This document shows positions 53,594 to 63,979 of a DNA stretch of 64,000 nucleotides, piece by piece; position 1 is the first letter of the stretch; the number at the start of each line of letters is the position of its first letter. This DNA is from CAWDDA01 sp963813345. Lineage in GTDB: Bacteria > Acidobacteriota > Blastocatellia > RBC074. The translations under genes were made by a program, and so were the position numbers. The stretch is taken from NCBI GenBank assembly GCA_963813345.1, contig CAWEYR010000027.1, forward strand, positions 50,493-114,492. Direction: 5' to 3'. The notes under the pieces were generated by a model. That model saw nothing but the letters and a program-made list of their open reading frames with translations, was not told where the DNA came from and made no database searches.

Positions 53594-56500
53594 ATGATTT
53601 CCAACTTCTTCATCCGGCGCCCGATCGTGGCGATGGTCATCGCCATTTTAACTGTCGTCTTAGGTTTCATAGCCATGAGCGGTCTGCCGTTGGCGCAGTT
53701 TCCCGAGATCGTGCCACCCCAGATCGTCGCTTCCACGACCTACACCGGAGCGGACGCCGTCACCATCGAGCAATCGGTCGCCACTCCGATCGAGCAGCAG
53801 ATGAACGGCGTGGACAATATGCTCTATATGCAGTCGACCAACGCCAATGATGGGACGATGCAATTGACCGTGACGTTCGGAATTGAGACCGACGTCAATA
53901 TCGATCAGGTGAATGTCCAGAACCGCTTAGCGCAGGCGCAACCGAACCTTCCCGCCGACGTTAACCAGTTCGGGATCAGCCGTGCGCAAATCCACGGGAA
54001 TTCCGATGCTGGTGATTTCGATCGTCTCACCAAACAACAGTTACGACTCGCTGTTCCTCGCAAACTACGCCAATATCAATATCAACGATACACTCTACAG
54101 AGTCCCCGGCGTTGGGGAAGTACGTATTTTTGGGGCTACGGATTACGCGATGCGGATCTGGGTCAAGCCGGATCTGCTATCCAAACTCGGTCTCGCGGTT
54201 CCTGACCTTGCGGGCGCGGTCCGGCAGCAGAGCGCCGTCAACCCATCTGGCCAGGTGGGCGCCGAGCCTGTGCCGGAGAAAATGGAGAAGACCTACACCG
54301 TTCGCGCGCAGGGGCGGCTCCAAACGCCGGAGGAGTTCGGCCAGATCGTCGTCCGCTCCAATCCCGACGGCTCAGTCGTGCGGTTGAAGGATGTCGCCAG
54401 GATCGAACTCGGCGCCCTCAACTATCAGCAGACGTCGCGGCTCAATGGCCAGCCTGCCGCCATCATCGCTGTCTTTCAGATTCCAGGCTCAAATGCGCTG
54501 GAGGTTGCCGAGCTGGGGTCAAAAAGATGATGGCGGAACTGAAGGGTCGGTTTCCAGCCGACCTCGATTACGTGGTCGCGCTCGACACCACGCTGCCGGT
54601 CAGCGAAGGCATCCGCGAGATAGTCCTAACGCTGATCGAGGCCATGATCCTCGTCATCGTCGTCGTCTTCCTCTTCCTGCAGAACTGGCGGGCCACGCTC
54701 ATCCCGGCGATTGCCGTGCCGGTGTCGCTCGTCGGCACCTTTGCCGTCTTTCCCTTGTTGGGTTTCTCGATCAATACCCTGTCGCTCTTCGGTCTGGTGC
54801 TCGCTATCGGTCTGGTCGTGGACGACGCGATTGTGGTCGTAGAAGCGGTCGAACATCACATCGAGGAGGGAAAGTCGCCGCGCGAGGCCACGATCCAGGC
54901 GATGAAGGAGGTCTCGGGGCCGGTAATCGGCATTGCGCTGATCCTCGCTTCGGTCTTCCTGCCGGTGGCGTTCATGGGCGGCATCCAGGGACGGCTAAAC
55001 AATCAGTTCGCGGTGACGATTGCGGTCTCCGTGCTCATCTCGGCCTTCAACGCCTTGACCCTCTCGCCCGCGCTCGCTGCGCTCCTGCTCAGGCCGCGGA
55101 AGGAATCGCGAGGCATTCTCGCCCGCTTCTACGCCGGCTTTAACCGGGTGTTTACGAAGGCAACGCACGGGTACGTAAACTGGAGCCACGCCCTGATCCG
55201 CAAGGCGGTTGTGGCAATGTTGATTCTCGCCGGCTTCGCCCTGGCGGATGGCCTCATCGGCAGCCGTCTGCCGACAGGCTTTCTACCTGAAGAAGACTAT
55301 GGCTACGCATTGCTCAACGTCCAGCTTCCTCCGGCAGCTTCACTGTCGAGGACGGATGAGGTGTTGAAGAAGATCGAGGGGATGCTCGGCCAGACCGAGG
55401 GCGTGCAGTACTACGCCACGGTTGGCGGCTTCAGTCTGCTGACTCGGACTTCAGCCAGCTACCAGGGCTTCTTCTTCGTGGGTCTCAAGCCCTGGGACGA
55501 GCGCACCGAGGAGCAGCTTGGAGCGCGAGCGATTGTTGATGACCTGAACCGGGCTCTGGCCTCCCAGGTGCCGGAGGCGATTGCATTTGCTTTCATGCCG
55601 CCTGTCGATTCCCGGACTCGGCAATGCGGGTGGGTTTTCGTTCTGGTTGCAGGATCGCAGCGGCGGGACGGTCGAATTTCTCGACCAGAACCTGCAGAGG
55701 TTCCTTGCTGCGTGCCGCCAGCGTCCGGAGCTGGCCGGAGTCGCTTCACAGTTCACCGCCTCCGTCCCACAAATCTACGCCGATGTGGATCGCGACAAAG
55801 TATTGAAGCAGGGAGTTGCCGTAGCGGACGTGTACCAAACGCTGCAAGCCTATCTGGGCGGCCTCTTTCTGAACCAGTTCAACCGCTTCGGCCGGCAGTG
55901 GCGTGTGTTTCTGCAGGCGGAAGGGGAAGAGCGCAGGAGCGATCAGGACATCCGAAATTACTTTGTGCGGAACAATGACGGAAACATGGTTCCGCTTTCG
56001 GCGTTGGTCACCACGCGCAACATCAGCGGTCCGGAATACACCAACCGTTTCAATCTCTACCGCGCCGCCCAGGTCATCGGCGGCGCCGCGCCCGGTTACA
56101 GTTCCGGTCAGGCCATGGCCGCGCTCGAAGAGGTGGCAAAGGAAGTCCTGCCGCCCGAGATGGGCTACGACTGGGCTGATCTTTCTTATCAGGAGAGGCA
56201 AGCTTCGGGGGCTGCGATGACGTCCTTCGCCATGTCGCTGATCTTCGTCTTCCTGATCCTGGCGGCGCTCTATGAAAGCTGGTCGCTGCCGTTCTCGGTG
56301 CTGCTGACGGTGCCGATTGCGATCTTCGGCGCCTTTGCCGGCCTCTTGCTGCGCGGCTACGACTTGAACGTGTACGCCCAGATCGGTCTGATCGTACTCA
56401 TTGGCCTTGCGGCAAAGAACGCGATCCTGATCGTCGAGTTCGCCAAGATCGAGTTGGAGAAGGGACGTAGTCTGGTAGACGCAGCACTCGAGGGAGCGCG

Positions 56501-56765
56501 TGTCCGTCTGCGCCCAATCCTGATGACTTCGTTCGCGTTCATTGGGGGCTGCGTGCCGTTGTGGATCGCGTCGGGTTCGGGTGCGGCGGGGCGGCGGATA
56601 CTCGGAACCGTCGTGATCGTCGGGATGCTGGCTGCCACGTTGATCGCCATCTTCATCATCCCGGTGAGCTTCTATGTGGTTGAGAAGCTTTCGGGCGCGG
56701 AGAGGAAGCGCGCGACCGGGGCCGAGCCGCAAGAGCCAGAGCCAGTGCCCGCAACAGGAGACTGA
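53594..56765 (+). CDS. RND multidrug efflux permease (AcrB/MexB, HAE1), frameshifted
   Basis: ATG 53594 after GAGAGGAG. N-terminus MISNFFIRRPIVAMVIAIL is the classic HAE-1 start. The composite protein is ~1,057 residues with twelve predicted helices, motif GLVVDDAIVVVE (the proton-relay DD in helix 4), periplasmic pore loops, and the C-terminal helix-rich VVIVGMLAATLIAIFIIPVSFYVV. Indels lie near 53975, 54525 and 55605. It pumps hydrophobic drugs, bile-like compounds or aromatic solvents using the proton gradient. Substrate cannot be predicted. Confidence 0.93.
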
Positions 56766-56883
56766 TTTCATTTTTCATTTTCCACTTGTCCTTTTTCATT
56801 TGTCATTGCCGAGGTCGCGCGGCGCCTGCAATGCAATAAATAATGGAAAACGGCAAATGGAGAATGAAAGAGGTGAACATGCT

Positions 56884-58304
56884 ATGAAGAAACGATTGAT
56901 GATTGGAGCTGTCACTCTAAGCCTGCTGGCGGGCTGCACCGTCGGTCCAAAATACCGCAGGCCGAAGGTCAACGTCACCTGATGTATTCCGCGGAACTGC
57001 GGATCCAACTGCGGCGCCTGACCCGAATTCGCTTGCCGACCTCAAATGGTTTGAGCTTTTCAAGGATTCGCAACTCCAGGAGTTGATCCGCACGGCGCTC
57101 GTCGAAAACTACGACATCCGCGATGCCGTTGCGCGAGTCAGCGCTGCCCGCGCAAATCTTGGGATCATACGGGCCGATCAGTTCCCGAACGTCGCGGCCA
57201 GCGCCGACATCACGACGCTGCGCAACTCCACGAGCGGCGCGTTGCCTATTTCTGCGGGCTTAGTCTTATCTCCGAAACGGACATTCGGCAGCGTCTTACT
57301 CAACCTGCTCTCCTTCGAGGTGGATATCTGGGGACGGCTGCGCCGCCAGACCGAAGCGGCGCGCGCCCAGTGGCGCGCTTCTGAGGAAGATCACAAGGCG
57401 GTGATGACGATCCTCGTGGGCGATGTGGCTTCCACATACTTCAGCCTGCTAGAGCTGGACACCGAGCTCGAGATTGCCAAGCGCACGCTCGTGACCCGCG
57501 AGGAGTCGTTGCGTCTGATCAAGGTGCGCCAGCAGGGCGGGGTGGCGACGATGTTGGACGTACGCCAGGCGGAGCAACTGGTTTACACTGCCGCCGCAAC
57601 CATCCCCGACATCGAGCGGCTGATCGAGCAGACCGAGAACCTGATAAGCTTGCTGCTGGGTAAGAACCCCGGCCCCGTGACGCGCGGCCGCACATTGATT
57701 GAGCAGGAACAACCGTCTTCGGTGCCTGCGGGGTTGCCCTCTTCGTTGCTTGAACGGCGCCCGGACATCAGGGCCGCAGAGCAGAATCTGATAGCGGCAA
57801 ACGCCAACATCGGCGTCGCAAAGGCGGCTTACTTTCCCCGAATCAGCCTGACGGGGTTTCTGGGGTCGGAGAGCAACCAGCCTATCCAGCCTGTTCACAG
57901 GCCCGACACGAGTATGGCAGTTTGTGCCTCAGGTGACTCAGCCGATCTTTACAGCGGGCAGGATCAAGTCGAATGTGAGGTTCGCCAGGGCACAACAACA
58001 AATTGCGCTGATTCAATATGAAAGGTCGATCCAGACCGCCTTCAGTGATGTTTCGAACGCGCTGGTGGAGTATCGCAAAGTCCGAGAGATTCGCGCGCAA
58101 CAGGAATTGCTGGTTACCACGTTACAAGATCGTCGGCGTTTGGCCTACATGCGGTATCAAGGAGGAGTAGATACCTTGCTCAATGCTCTGGATGCGGATC
58201 GCGATCTGTTTGACGCTGAGTTGAGCCTTGCACAAGTCCGCCGGGACGAGCTGGCGGCACTGGTGTTGCTGTATAGGGCGCTGGGCGGCGGCTGGCAGCA
58301 ATAG
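56884..58304 (+). CDS. Outer membrane efflux lipoprotein (NodT/OprM type), frameshifted
   Basis: ATG 56884 in a lipoprotein signal MKKRLMIGAVTLSLLAGC; 112 bp after the permease. The OMF repeats (FEVDIWGRLRRQTEAARAQW, LLEDTELEIAKRTLVTREES-type coiled segment) and the C-terminal ALVEYRKVREIRAQQELL are intact. Two indels (near 56980 and 57905). About 473 residues, close to the family length. Forms the trimeric outer-membrane channel and completes the pump with its two upstream neighbours. Confidence 0.88.
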
Positions 58305-58387
58305 CTTGCATTAGGCACTATCTTCGCGCACTCCGCGACGAGATCAAGCAACTCCAGGGGTCTGGAGAAACAGGAAAGACAGCGGCC

Positions 58388-58583
58388 ATGAGCAAACGAG
58401 AGGTAATTATAGTCGGGGGTGGTTTCGGAGGCGTGACGCTCGCGCAACACCTTGAGCGTAAACTCTCTTCCGAAATCGAGATCGTTCTCATCAGCAGCTG
58501 AGAATCATATCGTTGTTCACTCCGCATGCGCGCCGAAGTGGTCGGTCGTTTGATTTCCCCCAACCGACATCAGCGCGAGTAGG
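58388..58583 (+). pseudogene. Type II NADH dehydrogenase remnant (N-terminal FAD-binding)
   Basis: ATG 58388 opens MSKREVIIVGGGFGGVTLAQ with the FAD/NAD dinucleotide motif GGGFGG, then ERKLSSEIEIVLIS. After an in-frame TGA the next frame continues ENHIV, FTPMRAEVVGRLISP, matching the second segment of the family, and homology ends there. About 60 of ~430 residues are left. It is 83 bp after the efflux channel gene. A truncated remnant, not just a sequencing error. Confidence 0.75.
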
Positions 58584-58615
58584 GTGTGTTGTAGCAGTGG
58601 AAGGGGAACACGAAC

Positions 58616-58891
58616 ATGGCAGACGCACCTATAGAATTACCGCAAGGGACACTGGACCTGTTAATCCTCAAGACCGTAGCCCTCGGACCGCAACACGGAT
58701 GGGCAATTTCCGAACGTGTTCGCAGATGGAAATGGGGCATAGAACAGCCCGGCGGCGTGAAGTATCGCTATGGCATCGCGCAGAAAGTCGCGATGACGGC
58801 GACTCGAATATTTTGCCGGACTCGGTTAAGTAGTCGTTGGGGCGTAAGTCGTACACTCCCCCAGACCTCCGCGATTACCGGGTGCGATTGA
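58616..58891 (+). pseudogene. PadR-type transcription regulator, internally deleted
   Basis: MADAPIELPQGTLDLLILKTVALGPQHGWAISERV is the characteristic PadR (phenolic-acid regulator) start used by acidobacterial genes that precede permease clusters. The next segment of the family (the wing with LYPALHRLE) is missing and the frame jumps to RRWKWGIEQPGGVKYRY, which aligns weakly with the late WGITENNRRAKYY part. About 40 residues have been deleted. The C-terminus is then random. No permease follows. Likely inactive. Confidence 0.6.
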
Positions 58892-58911
58892 TCATCTGGG
58901 CTGGCGCGCGG

Positions 58912-59227
58912 CTAATCTAAAGGGCGTAATGCTGCGCTGTTGGCGGCCCAATTCTCATAGGCATCCATGCAAAAACCGGCTATCAGCAAGATCGGAATGG
59001 TCGAGATCAGAAAAATTGAACCCAATCTGTGCAGTGAATAACCAGAGCCATCATTCCCGACCAACAATAACGTGGCCGTAAATATGACCCGAACACCGGC
59101 GAAAGCGCTCCACTGATCAAACCGATAAGCCCGCCATTGAGACTAAATTCCGCCTCTTTTCACGATACGATGTGTCTACTTCGCTGCGCGTCTGTGCGTT
59201 GAGCAAGTTCGCGGTTACGATTTCCAT
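58912..59227 (-). pseudogene. Small membrane protein remnant
   Basis: ATG 59227 (MEIVTANLLNAQTRSEVDTS) is followed by two frame shifts and then a continuous stretch (VRVIFTATLLLVGNDGSGYS; SIFLISTIPILLIAGFCMDAYENW) with two hydrophobic helices and stop TAG at 58912. About 105 residues. It has no known family. The only genic material in the 642-bp gap between the PadR fragment and the next gene. Confidence 0.4.
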
Positions 59228-59533
59228 CTCAAGGCCACTCCTATGGCACGAATCGATGCTATGACAGAAGCCGTAAAGATCGCGTAAAGGACTTATGAAA
59301 CCTTCATAAAGGTACCTGATGTGTCGTTTCTAGTCAGCATCGGTCGTTTAACTCAATTGACAAAGAATCTCCTGCCATACACAATCCCCACAAGTTCAAG
59401 GGATTTTGCCTGATCGATGAACGCGGATCAGATACTCTGTTCTCCCCTCTGACTACTGATCCGTCCGCCAAATCGTTCTGAAAACCTTTGTCTGTTCACA
59501 AACTAGTATCCACAAAAAAAGAAGGAGACTGTA
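59228..59533. other. Upstream region of the YncE-like gene
   Basis: 306 bp, AT-rich, with no recognised gene. It ends in AAAGAAGGAG, a good ribosome-binding site for the ATG at 59534. Promoter elements were not identified. Confidence 0.5.
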
Positions 59534-61300
59534 ATGCTCTACTCTGTCCTCACGCGCCCCTGGATGTTCGCTCTTGCCTTTATGTTGCTTGGACTCACCG
59601 TAGCACCCTCTGACTCTGCTCGTGATTTCGAAGTGTGGTTGGTCGATCAGTCAGACTCGGTTGGCAAAACGTACGGTGGAACGGTCTATATTTACCAGGG
59701 GTCAGAACTCAACGGTGAGCACGCCTCCTCAGCAACGCCGGATAAGATCGATTTAGGCGGTGCCACGGCTGCCGCCTGTTTAAGTCAGACTGGCGCCGAC
59801 CCGGTTCGACCGCACATGTTGTCGTTCAATGCCAGTCATACCCACGCCATCTTGACGTTCGTAGCAAGCGGACACGTCGTCGTCTTTGACGCTGCGGCGC
59901 GCACACCAGTCGCCTGTGTCAGAACCACGGTCGGCGCCGGAGGACAGCGACAGGCACACGCCGCGCAGCCCACACCTGACGATTCGTACATTCTCGTGTC
60001 AAACCAGAATGGCAAACGCCTGGACCGTATCGCCTCGGATTACGCCAACAACACGTTTGTGCTCGACGCCTCACTGGACCTCGCTAACGGGTTGACGCCG
60101 AATGGCGTCCCCAGGGAGTTCGCGGGAAGGCCCGACAACGCGCCCATCATAGTCGTGCCGGACGCTACCAGTACCCGGGCCTTCGTCACTCTGCGCGGCG
60201 GTGGTCTATTTGTCGTCGACCCGAGGACCACGCCGATCGAAATCCTGGCAGAGTACGATAATACGACCGTACACGCAAATGGCTTCGGGGGCATACAGGC
60301 GAACGGCCGCATATACATCAACTCCGGAGCGGGTGGTGCTGCCACGAATGCGTCGGAATTTGATATGTATCGCTTTCCGCTCTCAGGATACGCCGCCTCG
60401 AATCCACCCAACACCCCGGCCCCAATGGTGGTGTACTCGGATGACACCGTGCCCCCAGAGCACGAACGAGATGCGCACGGCTTGGCGGTGACCAGGGATA
60501 ACCGTTATGTCTGGGTTTTAGATCGTGCGCGGAGGGTTGCGGAAGTCTTTGATACCTCGTCTGACACGCATGTGAATACAGTCGCGCTAGCCCACCACTC
60601 GAGTGAGCACCCCACGCCAGATCTCGCGGATATTTCTCCTTCAGGTGATCGGATCTTTGTGTCTCTCAGGGGACCCAATCCTCTGAGTGGGAGCCCGCAT
60701 GCTGCGACTGGCAGCACGCCAGGACTGGGCGTTATTCGGATCGATCAGGATGGCAAAGGCGGAGAGCTCGAAAGTGTGGTTGCGATTAGCAACGTCGACG
60801 CCGCAGGAGTGGAACGAGCCGATTGTCACGGTATTCGTGTGCGGCAGAAGCCAGTCTGCGTCGCGCGGGTCTGCATGCGCTCGTCGCAGTATTACGCGCT
60901 CAACGTGAACCGCCTGCCGCACGGTCTGGTGAAGGTAGCCGGAAGTGTCAACAACACAGGGGTGAGCACAGACGATACTGCACGAATGCGGTTTCTTTTG
61001 CAGGGCGGCACTTCGAGGCTGCATGAGCTCAACCAGCAGTACATCGCGACGCAACTGAGCTTGCTGGCCAACGCGAGCGGCAATGCGGCGGTGCTTCGCA
61101 GCGACCTGCTCTGTTACAAGTTGAACTTCCGACCCACACAGCTCAGCACGGGCGTCGCGCTCAGTCCGTTGATGACGCTCGGCGAACTGTTTGATCAAGC
61201 GCAACTTGCGGGACGCTCCGATAACGTGATTGACCAGCAGCAAGTTGCCAATCTGCTGGAACTGCTCAACGGCGGAGATCCCACCGGACGCTGCAATTAA
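59534..61300 (+). CDS. Secreted YncE/beta-propeller protein with a novel C-terminal module
   Basis: 588 residues, intact. Signal peptide (MFALAFMLLGLTVAPSDSA). Propeller repeats carry motifs such as DDSYILVSNQNGKRLDRI, RDNRYVWVLDRARRVAEVFD and DISPSGDRIFVSLRGPNP, and contain HANGFGG and conserved His/Asp-rich edges that may bind metal. The last ~110 residues (from about 60880, SSQYYALNVNRLPHGLVKV) are not propeller. They match the C-terminal part of the gene at 62465-63442. Function unknown; probably periplasmic or extracellular. Confidence 0.75.
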   Translation: MLYSVLTRPWMFALAFMLLGLTVAPSDSARDFEVWLVDQSDSVGKTYGGTVYIYQGSELNGEHASSATPDKIDLGGATAAACLSQTGADPVRPHMLSFNASHTHAILTFVASGHVVVFDAAARTPVACVRTTVGAGGQRQAHAAQPTPDDSYILVSNQNGKRLDRIASDYANNTFVLDASLDLANGLTPNGVPREFAGRPDNAPIIVVPDATSTRAFVTLRGGGLFVVDPRTTPIEILAEYDNTTVHANGFGGIQANGRIYINSGAGGAATNASEFDMYRFPLSGYAASNPPNTPAPMVVYSDDTVPPEHERDAHGLAVTRDNRYVWVLDRARRVAEVFDTSSDTHVNTVALAHHSSEHPTPDLADISPSGDRIFVSLRGPNPLSGSPHAATGSTPGLGVIRIDQDGKGGELESVVAISNVDAAGVERADCHGIRVRQKPVCVARVCMRSSQYYALNVNRLPHGLVKVAGSVNNTGVSTDDTARMRFLLQGGTSRLHELNQQYIATQLSLLANASGNAAVLRSDLLCYKLNFRPTQLSTGVALSPLMTLGELFDQAQLAGRSDNVIDQQQVANLLELLNGGDPTGRCN

Positions 61301-61518
61301 TCAAGCGAGTCTGAGTTCAAGCTTCAGCTTTTCGCCGTCGCGAAGGCGCGTCGGGCGAGCGAAAGCGATGTCGGAGGACTCAATACCTCGTCAGTGTAAT
61401 GCGAGTTCGGAGGAGCGGCATTAACTTAGAACAGAGCCGCTCCGCCGGAGTCGCACGGCGATACGTCCCAAACTTCGCTCGCTACGAAGATCGATCGGTG
61501 CGGTGCAGGCCCAGCGTT
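61301..61518. other. Intergenic gap with half of palindromic family D
   Basis: GAGTTCAAGCTTCAGCTTTTC near 61314-61334 resembles one arm of the elements at 13561 and 63921. The remaining ~180 bp holds no supported feature. Confidence 0.5.
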
Positions 61519-62304
61519 TTAGCGAACGGGTTTTTCATACCAATCCTTCCAAAAAGATTTCATTCGCCAGGTCAGGCGAATGAAGAGCGGGTGCGTCAGC
61601 AAGAAGGTTTTCCAAAGACTCATCTTGTCGAATCTCCGTGCGGACGTTATGACTCTCGGATGCTCGACGAAATGCAAATGTCCCCCGTTTTGTTTGGCGT
61701 ATTTGGCAAGTCGCCAGTAGAACTCAATATCCTCGCCCATAAAGATGGTTTGGTCATAGCCTTTGAGCTCTTCAAAAACAGACTTGCGGCAAAACTGCGC
61801 CGCACCTTGTGCCATATTGAAAAACTTACCCCAGAACCTCCAGCCAGCAAGATAGAACTTCATCCACCTTCGCTGGAAATCTTCATACTCAACAGTCACT
61901 GCCCCGCCAAAACATTTTTCATCTTCCATCACGACGGTAATCTTTTGAAAAAGAGTTTCTGGAACAAGCGTGTCTGCATCAATGAAAATCAGTACATCCC
62001 CAGTAGAGGTTTTCGCGCCGGTATTCCTGACTTTGGCAATGTTGTGTTCCTTCTCCACTACAATATTCGCCCCGAAAGCTTCCGCGACTTGTTTCGTTCC
62101 ATCCTGACTGTCATTGTCAACAACAATAATCTCAGATGGATGCGCGGCAACGGACAAGGCCTTAGTAATTCGCTCAAGCGTTTCCGGGAGGCATTGTTCT
62201 TCATCATAAGCGGGAATGACGACTGAAACTCTCATCATAGCGAGTTCGGGGAAACTCGTCTGGTGTACTCCAGCGAATATCCTTGGCTCATCGTCGGTCG
62301 TCAT
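61519..62304 (-). CDS. Glycosyltransferase family 2
   Basis: 261 residues (start at 62304; MMRVSVVIPAYDEE at 62238 is an alternative). GT-A fold: VVIPAYDEE, VVDNDSQDGT, the DxD motif as DADT (FIDADTLVPE), and a C-terminal QxxRW-like acceptor region (MGEDIEFYWRLAKYAKQNG). Uses a nucleotide sugar in cell-wall, lipid or exopolysaccharide synthesis. No transmembrane helix. Isolated between two secreted-protein genes. The acceptor is unknown. Confidence 0.88.
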   Translation of the reverse strand: MTTDDEPRIFAGVHQTSFPELAMMRVSVVIPAYDEEQCLPETLERITKALSVAAHPSEIIVVDNDSQDGTKQVAEAFGANIVVEKEHNIAKVRNTGAKTSTGDVLIFIDADTLVPETLFQKITVVMEDEKCFGGAVTVEYEDFQRRWMKFYLAGWRFWGKFFNMAQGAAQFCRKSVFEELKGYDQTIFMGEDIEFYWRLAKYAKQNGGHLHFVEHPRVITSARRFDKMSLWKTFLLTHPLFIRLTWRMKSFWKDWYEKPVR

Positions 62305-62464
62305 GCACGAGAGGGTTAGCGCAATTTGATCAGAACGCTATTTTAGCGATATTGCTCCGATTCTTTCTGCCTGATCGCCACATTAGTAACCATCTTTCGA
62401 CAATTCTCCCCTTTATACCGTCTGCAATTGCCATTCAATTGCGCGAACAGGTTGGCAAGCGACG

Positions 62465-63442
62465 TCAAGTCTTCGACGCTACCGCGCGAGCTGCTTGCCT
62501 GGCAGTCTCCATCAACATGCCAAACGAGGAGTTCGGAGTGATGGTCGTGCCCTGGCTAAGCGTCACCGGCGCGAAATGTATCCCATAGCAGCCAAGCTTG
62601 CTCCTCAACGCCGCGACATCCGGTCCGGTCGCAACGAGCAGGCTCAGTTGCGCGGCGACAAATTGCCGGTTGAATTGATTCTGTGCCGACGCCCCTACAT
62701 CCAGCGCCAGCCGCATCGCTGTCATGTTGCTTGTGCTGATGGACGAGCCGCCGCCACCGATCAGCACAGTTCCACGAGGCAGCCCGTCGAGGTTCCTCAG
62801 GTAGTATTCAGGAGAGGCCAAACAGATCGTGGTGCATTGGAAACTCGGCGGCGTTGGCTCGACCACGGTACGCGTCAGTGACATAAGGCGGCTTGACCCA
62901 CGACGCACGGTTCGAGAGCGTCGACGCGTCCTGCGACACAAAGTAGGGATGCAACAAAACTGTATTCGGATTCGAACCGCCGTAAAATTCAACCGTCAGC
63001 TGCCGTTAGCGACCTCAGCCGGGTAAGGCGCGTTAAAGCCGATCGCCCCATTTTCATCAAAGCCGCCGATAAGACATTCCCCCGGCCAATCTCACCATTG
63101 AAGAGCCGGTCGCCAGTGTACTCGGTAAGTTTATTCTCGTACAGAAACGCGTTGCCGCTGGATAACGGCGCGTTCTGAAGCACCTCGATCCGGTCGGGTG
63201 TGCCGTCCGAATTGAAGTCACAGTTAAATTGACCCGGCAGGCTGTAAGGAAGGAAGCTGTAAGCTCGCGCCGGTCCCTTCTGAGCCTTGAGCGGGTTTGA
63301 TCTTGCTCCTCCCTTCCGTCGTACTCACGGGTGGGGTTGTAGTGACTTTGGTGTCAACTTGTTGCTGTGCTAGGCTGGCCGGCGCAACGCCTCCCACTAC
63401 TAGAATGATAGCCAGAAATGATGAGATTCCTCGTCTTTTCAT
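62465..63442 (-). CDS. Secreted protein with the same C-terminal module, frameshifted
   Basis: ATG 63442 opens a signal peptide (ISSFLAIILVVGGVAPASLAQ), then a Thr/Pro linker and, in a second frame, an FG-GAP-like segment (FNCDFNSDGTPDRIEVLQ). Other frames continue to a C-terminal region (about 62490-62815) that includes EYYLRNLDGLPRGTVLIGG, FNRQFVAAQLSLL and ALRSKLGCYGIHFAPVTLSQG and matches the end of the propeller gene at 59534-61300. About 325 residues. Frame changes near 63230, 62995 and 62880. Function unknown. Confidence 0.6.
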
Positions 63443-63802
63443 TTTTCTATCTTCCTCCCAGGCGGTTGTTATCTATTCAACCGGAATTCGGAGGTAGATT
63501 CCTTAAGGTAGTCTCAAAGAAAACTGGGAGCGCCATCTGCGGCGACGGCATGCGCTCCGAAGCAGTGCCGAAGCGTCGAGCGCCCGGCCTCTGGCGGCCC
63601 TGGGAACGCCGGCCTCCGGCCGGCGAGTGGGTACTACAGCAACGAACCTTGCACCTGTTTAGTCGGAAGGCCGAGCTGGGCTACAGATTGTGGATTTTGC
63701 TGGTGTTACCTGCCACCCACTCGGCGCGGAGGCCGCGTCGCGGCAAATGGCCGAACTCCAGTGCGCTGCTTCGCAGCTGCGTGCGCTGCTTAGCAGCGCG
63801 AC
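63443..63802. other. Non-coding tail with short palindrome
   Basis: No gene supported. A 19-bp perfect palindrome at 63607-63625 (arms CGCCGGCC / GGCCGGCG), with the flank CCCTGGGAACG echoing family B. Also repeated GTGCGCTGCTT at about 63760-63790. The rest has no visible features. Confidence 0.55.
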
Positions 63803-63894
63803 ATTTGGAGTGCGGCGGCTTGGCGCCGCTTTAGTGTCCCGATCGGATCACTCAGCGGGAGACTAAAGCGGCGCCAAGCCGCCGCACTCCAAAT
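63803..63894. repeat. Palindromic element, family E, complete copy
   Basis: Left arm ATTTGGAGTGCGGCGGCTTG (from 63803) and right arm CAAGCCGCCGCACTCCAAAT (to 63894), with GGCGCCGCTTTAGT and ACTAAAGCGGCGCC inside. Same structure as the copy at 39876-39966 but with a longer, different loop. Confidence 0.88.
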
Positions 63895-63920
63895 TCGGCG
63901 CGAAAATGTACAATCTCCAG

Positions 63921-63979
63921 TTCAGGCTTCAGCTTGCTCTCATCGCTCAAGTCAGCGACGAGCAAGCTGAAAGCTTGAA
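63921..63979. repeat. Palindromic element, family D, short copy
   Basis: TTCAGGCTTCAGCTTGCT (63921-63938) and AGCAAGCTGAAAGCTTGAA (63961-63979) pair across a 22-base loop. Related to the long element at 13561-13654 by the shared AAGCTTGAA core. Confidence 0.75.

Noticed and set aside
55746..56771. 341-codon minus-strand frame opposite the RND permease
   Set aside because: Antisense of a helix-rich membrane protein; Arg/Gln/His-rich product typical of shadow frames.
61399..62226. 275-codon plus-strand frame opposite the glycosyltransferase
   Set aside because: Minus strand has complete GT2 motifs (DADT, PAYDEE). The plus-strand product has none.
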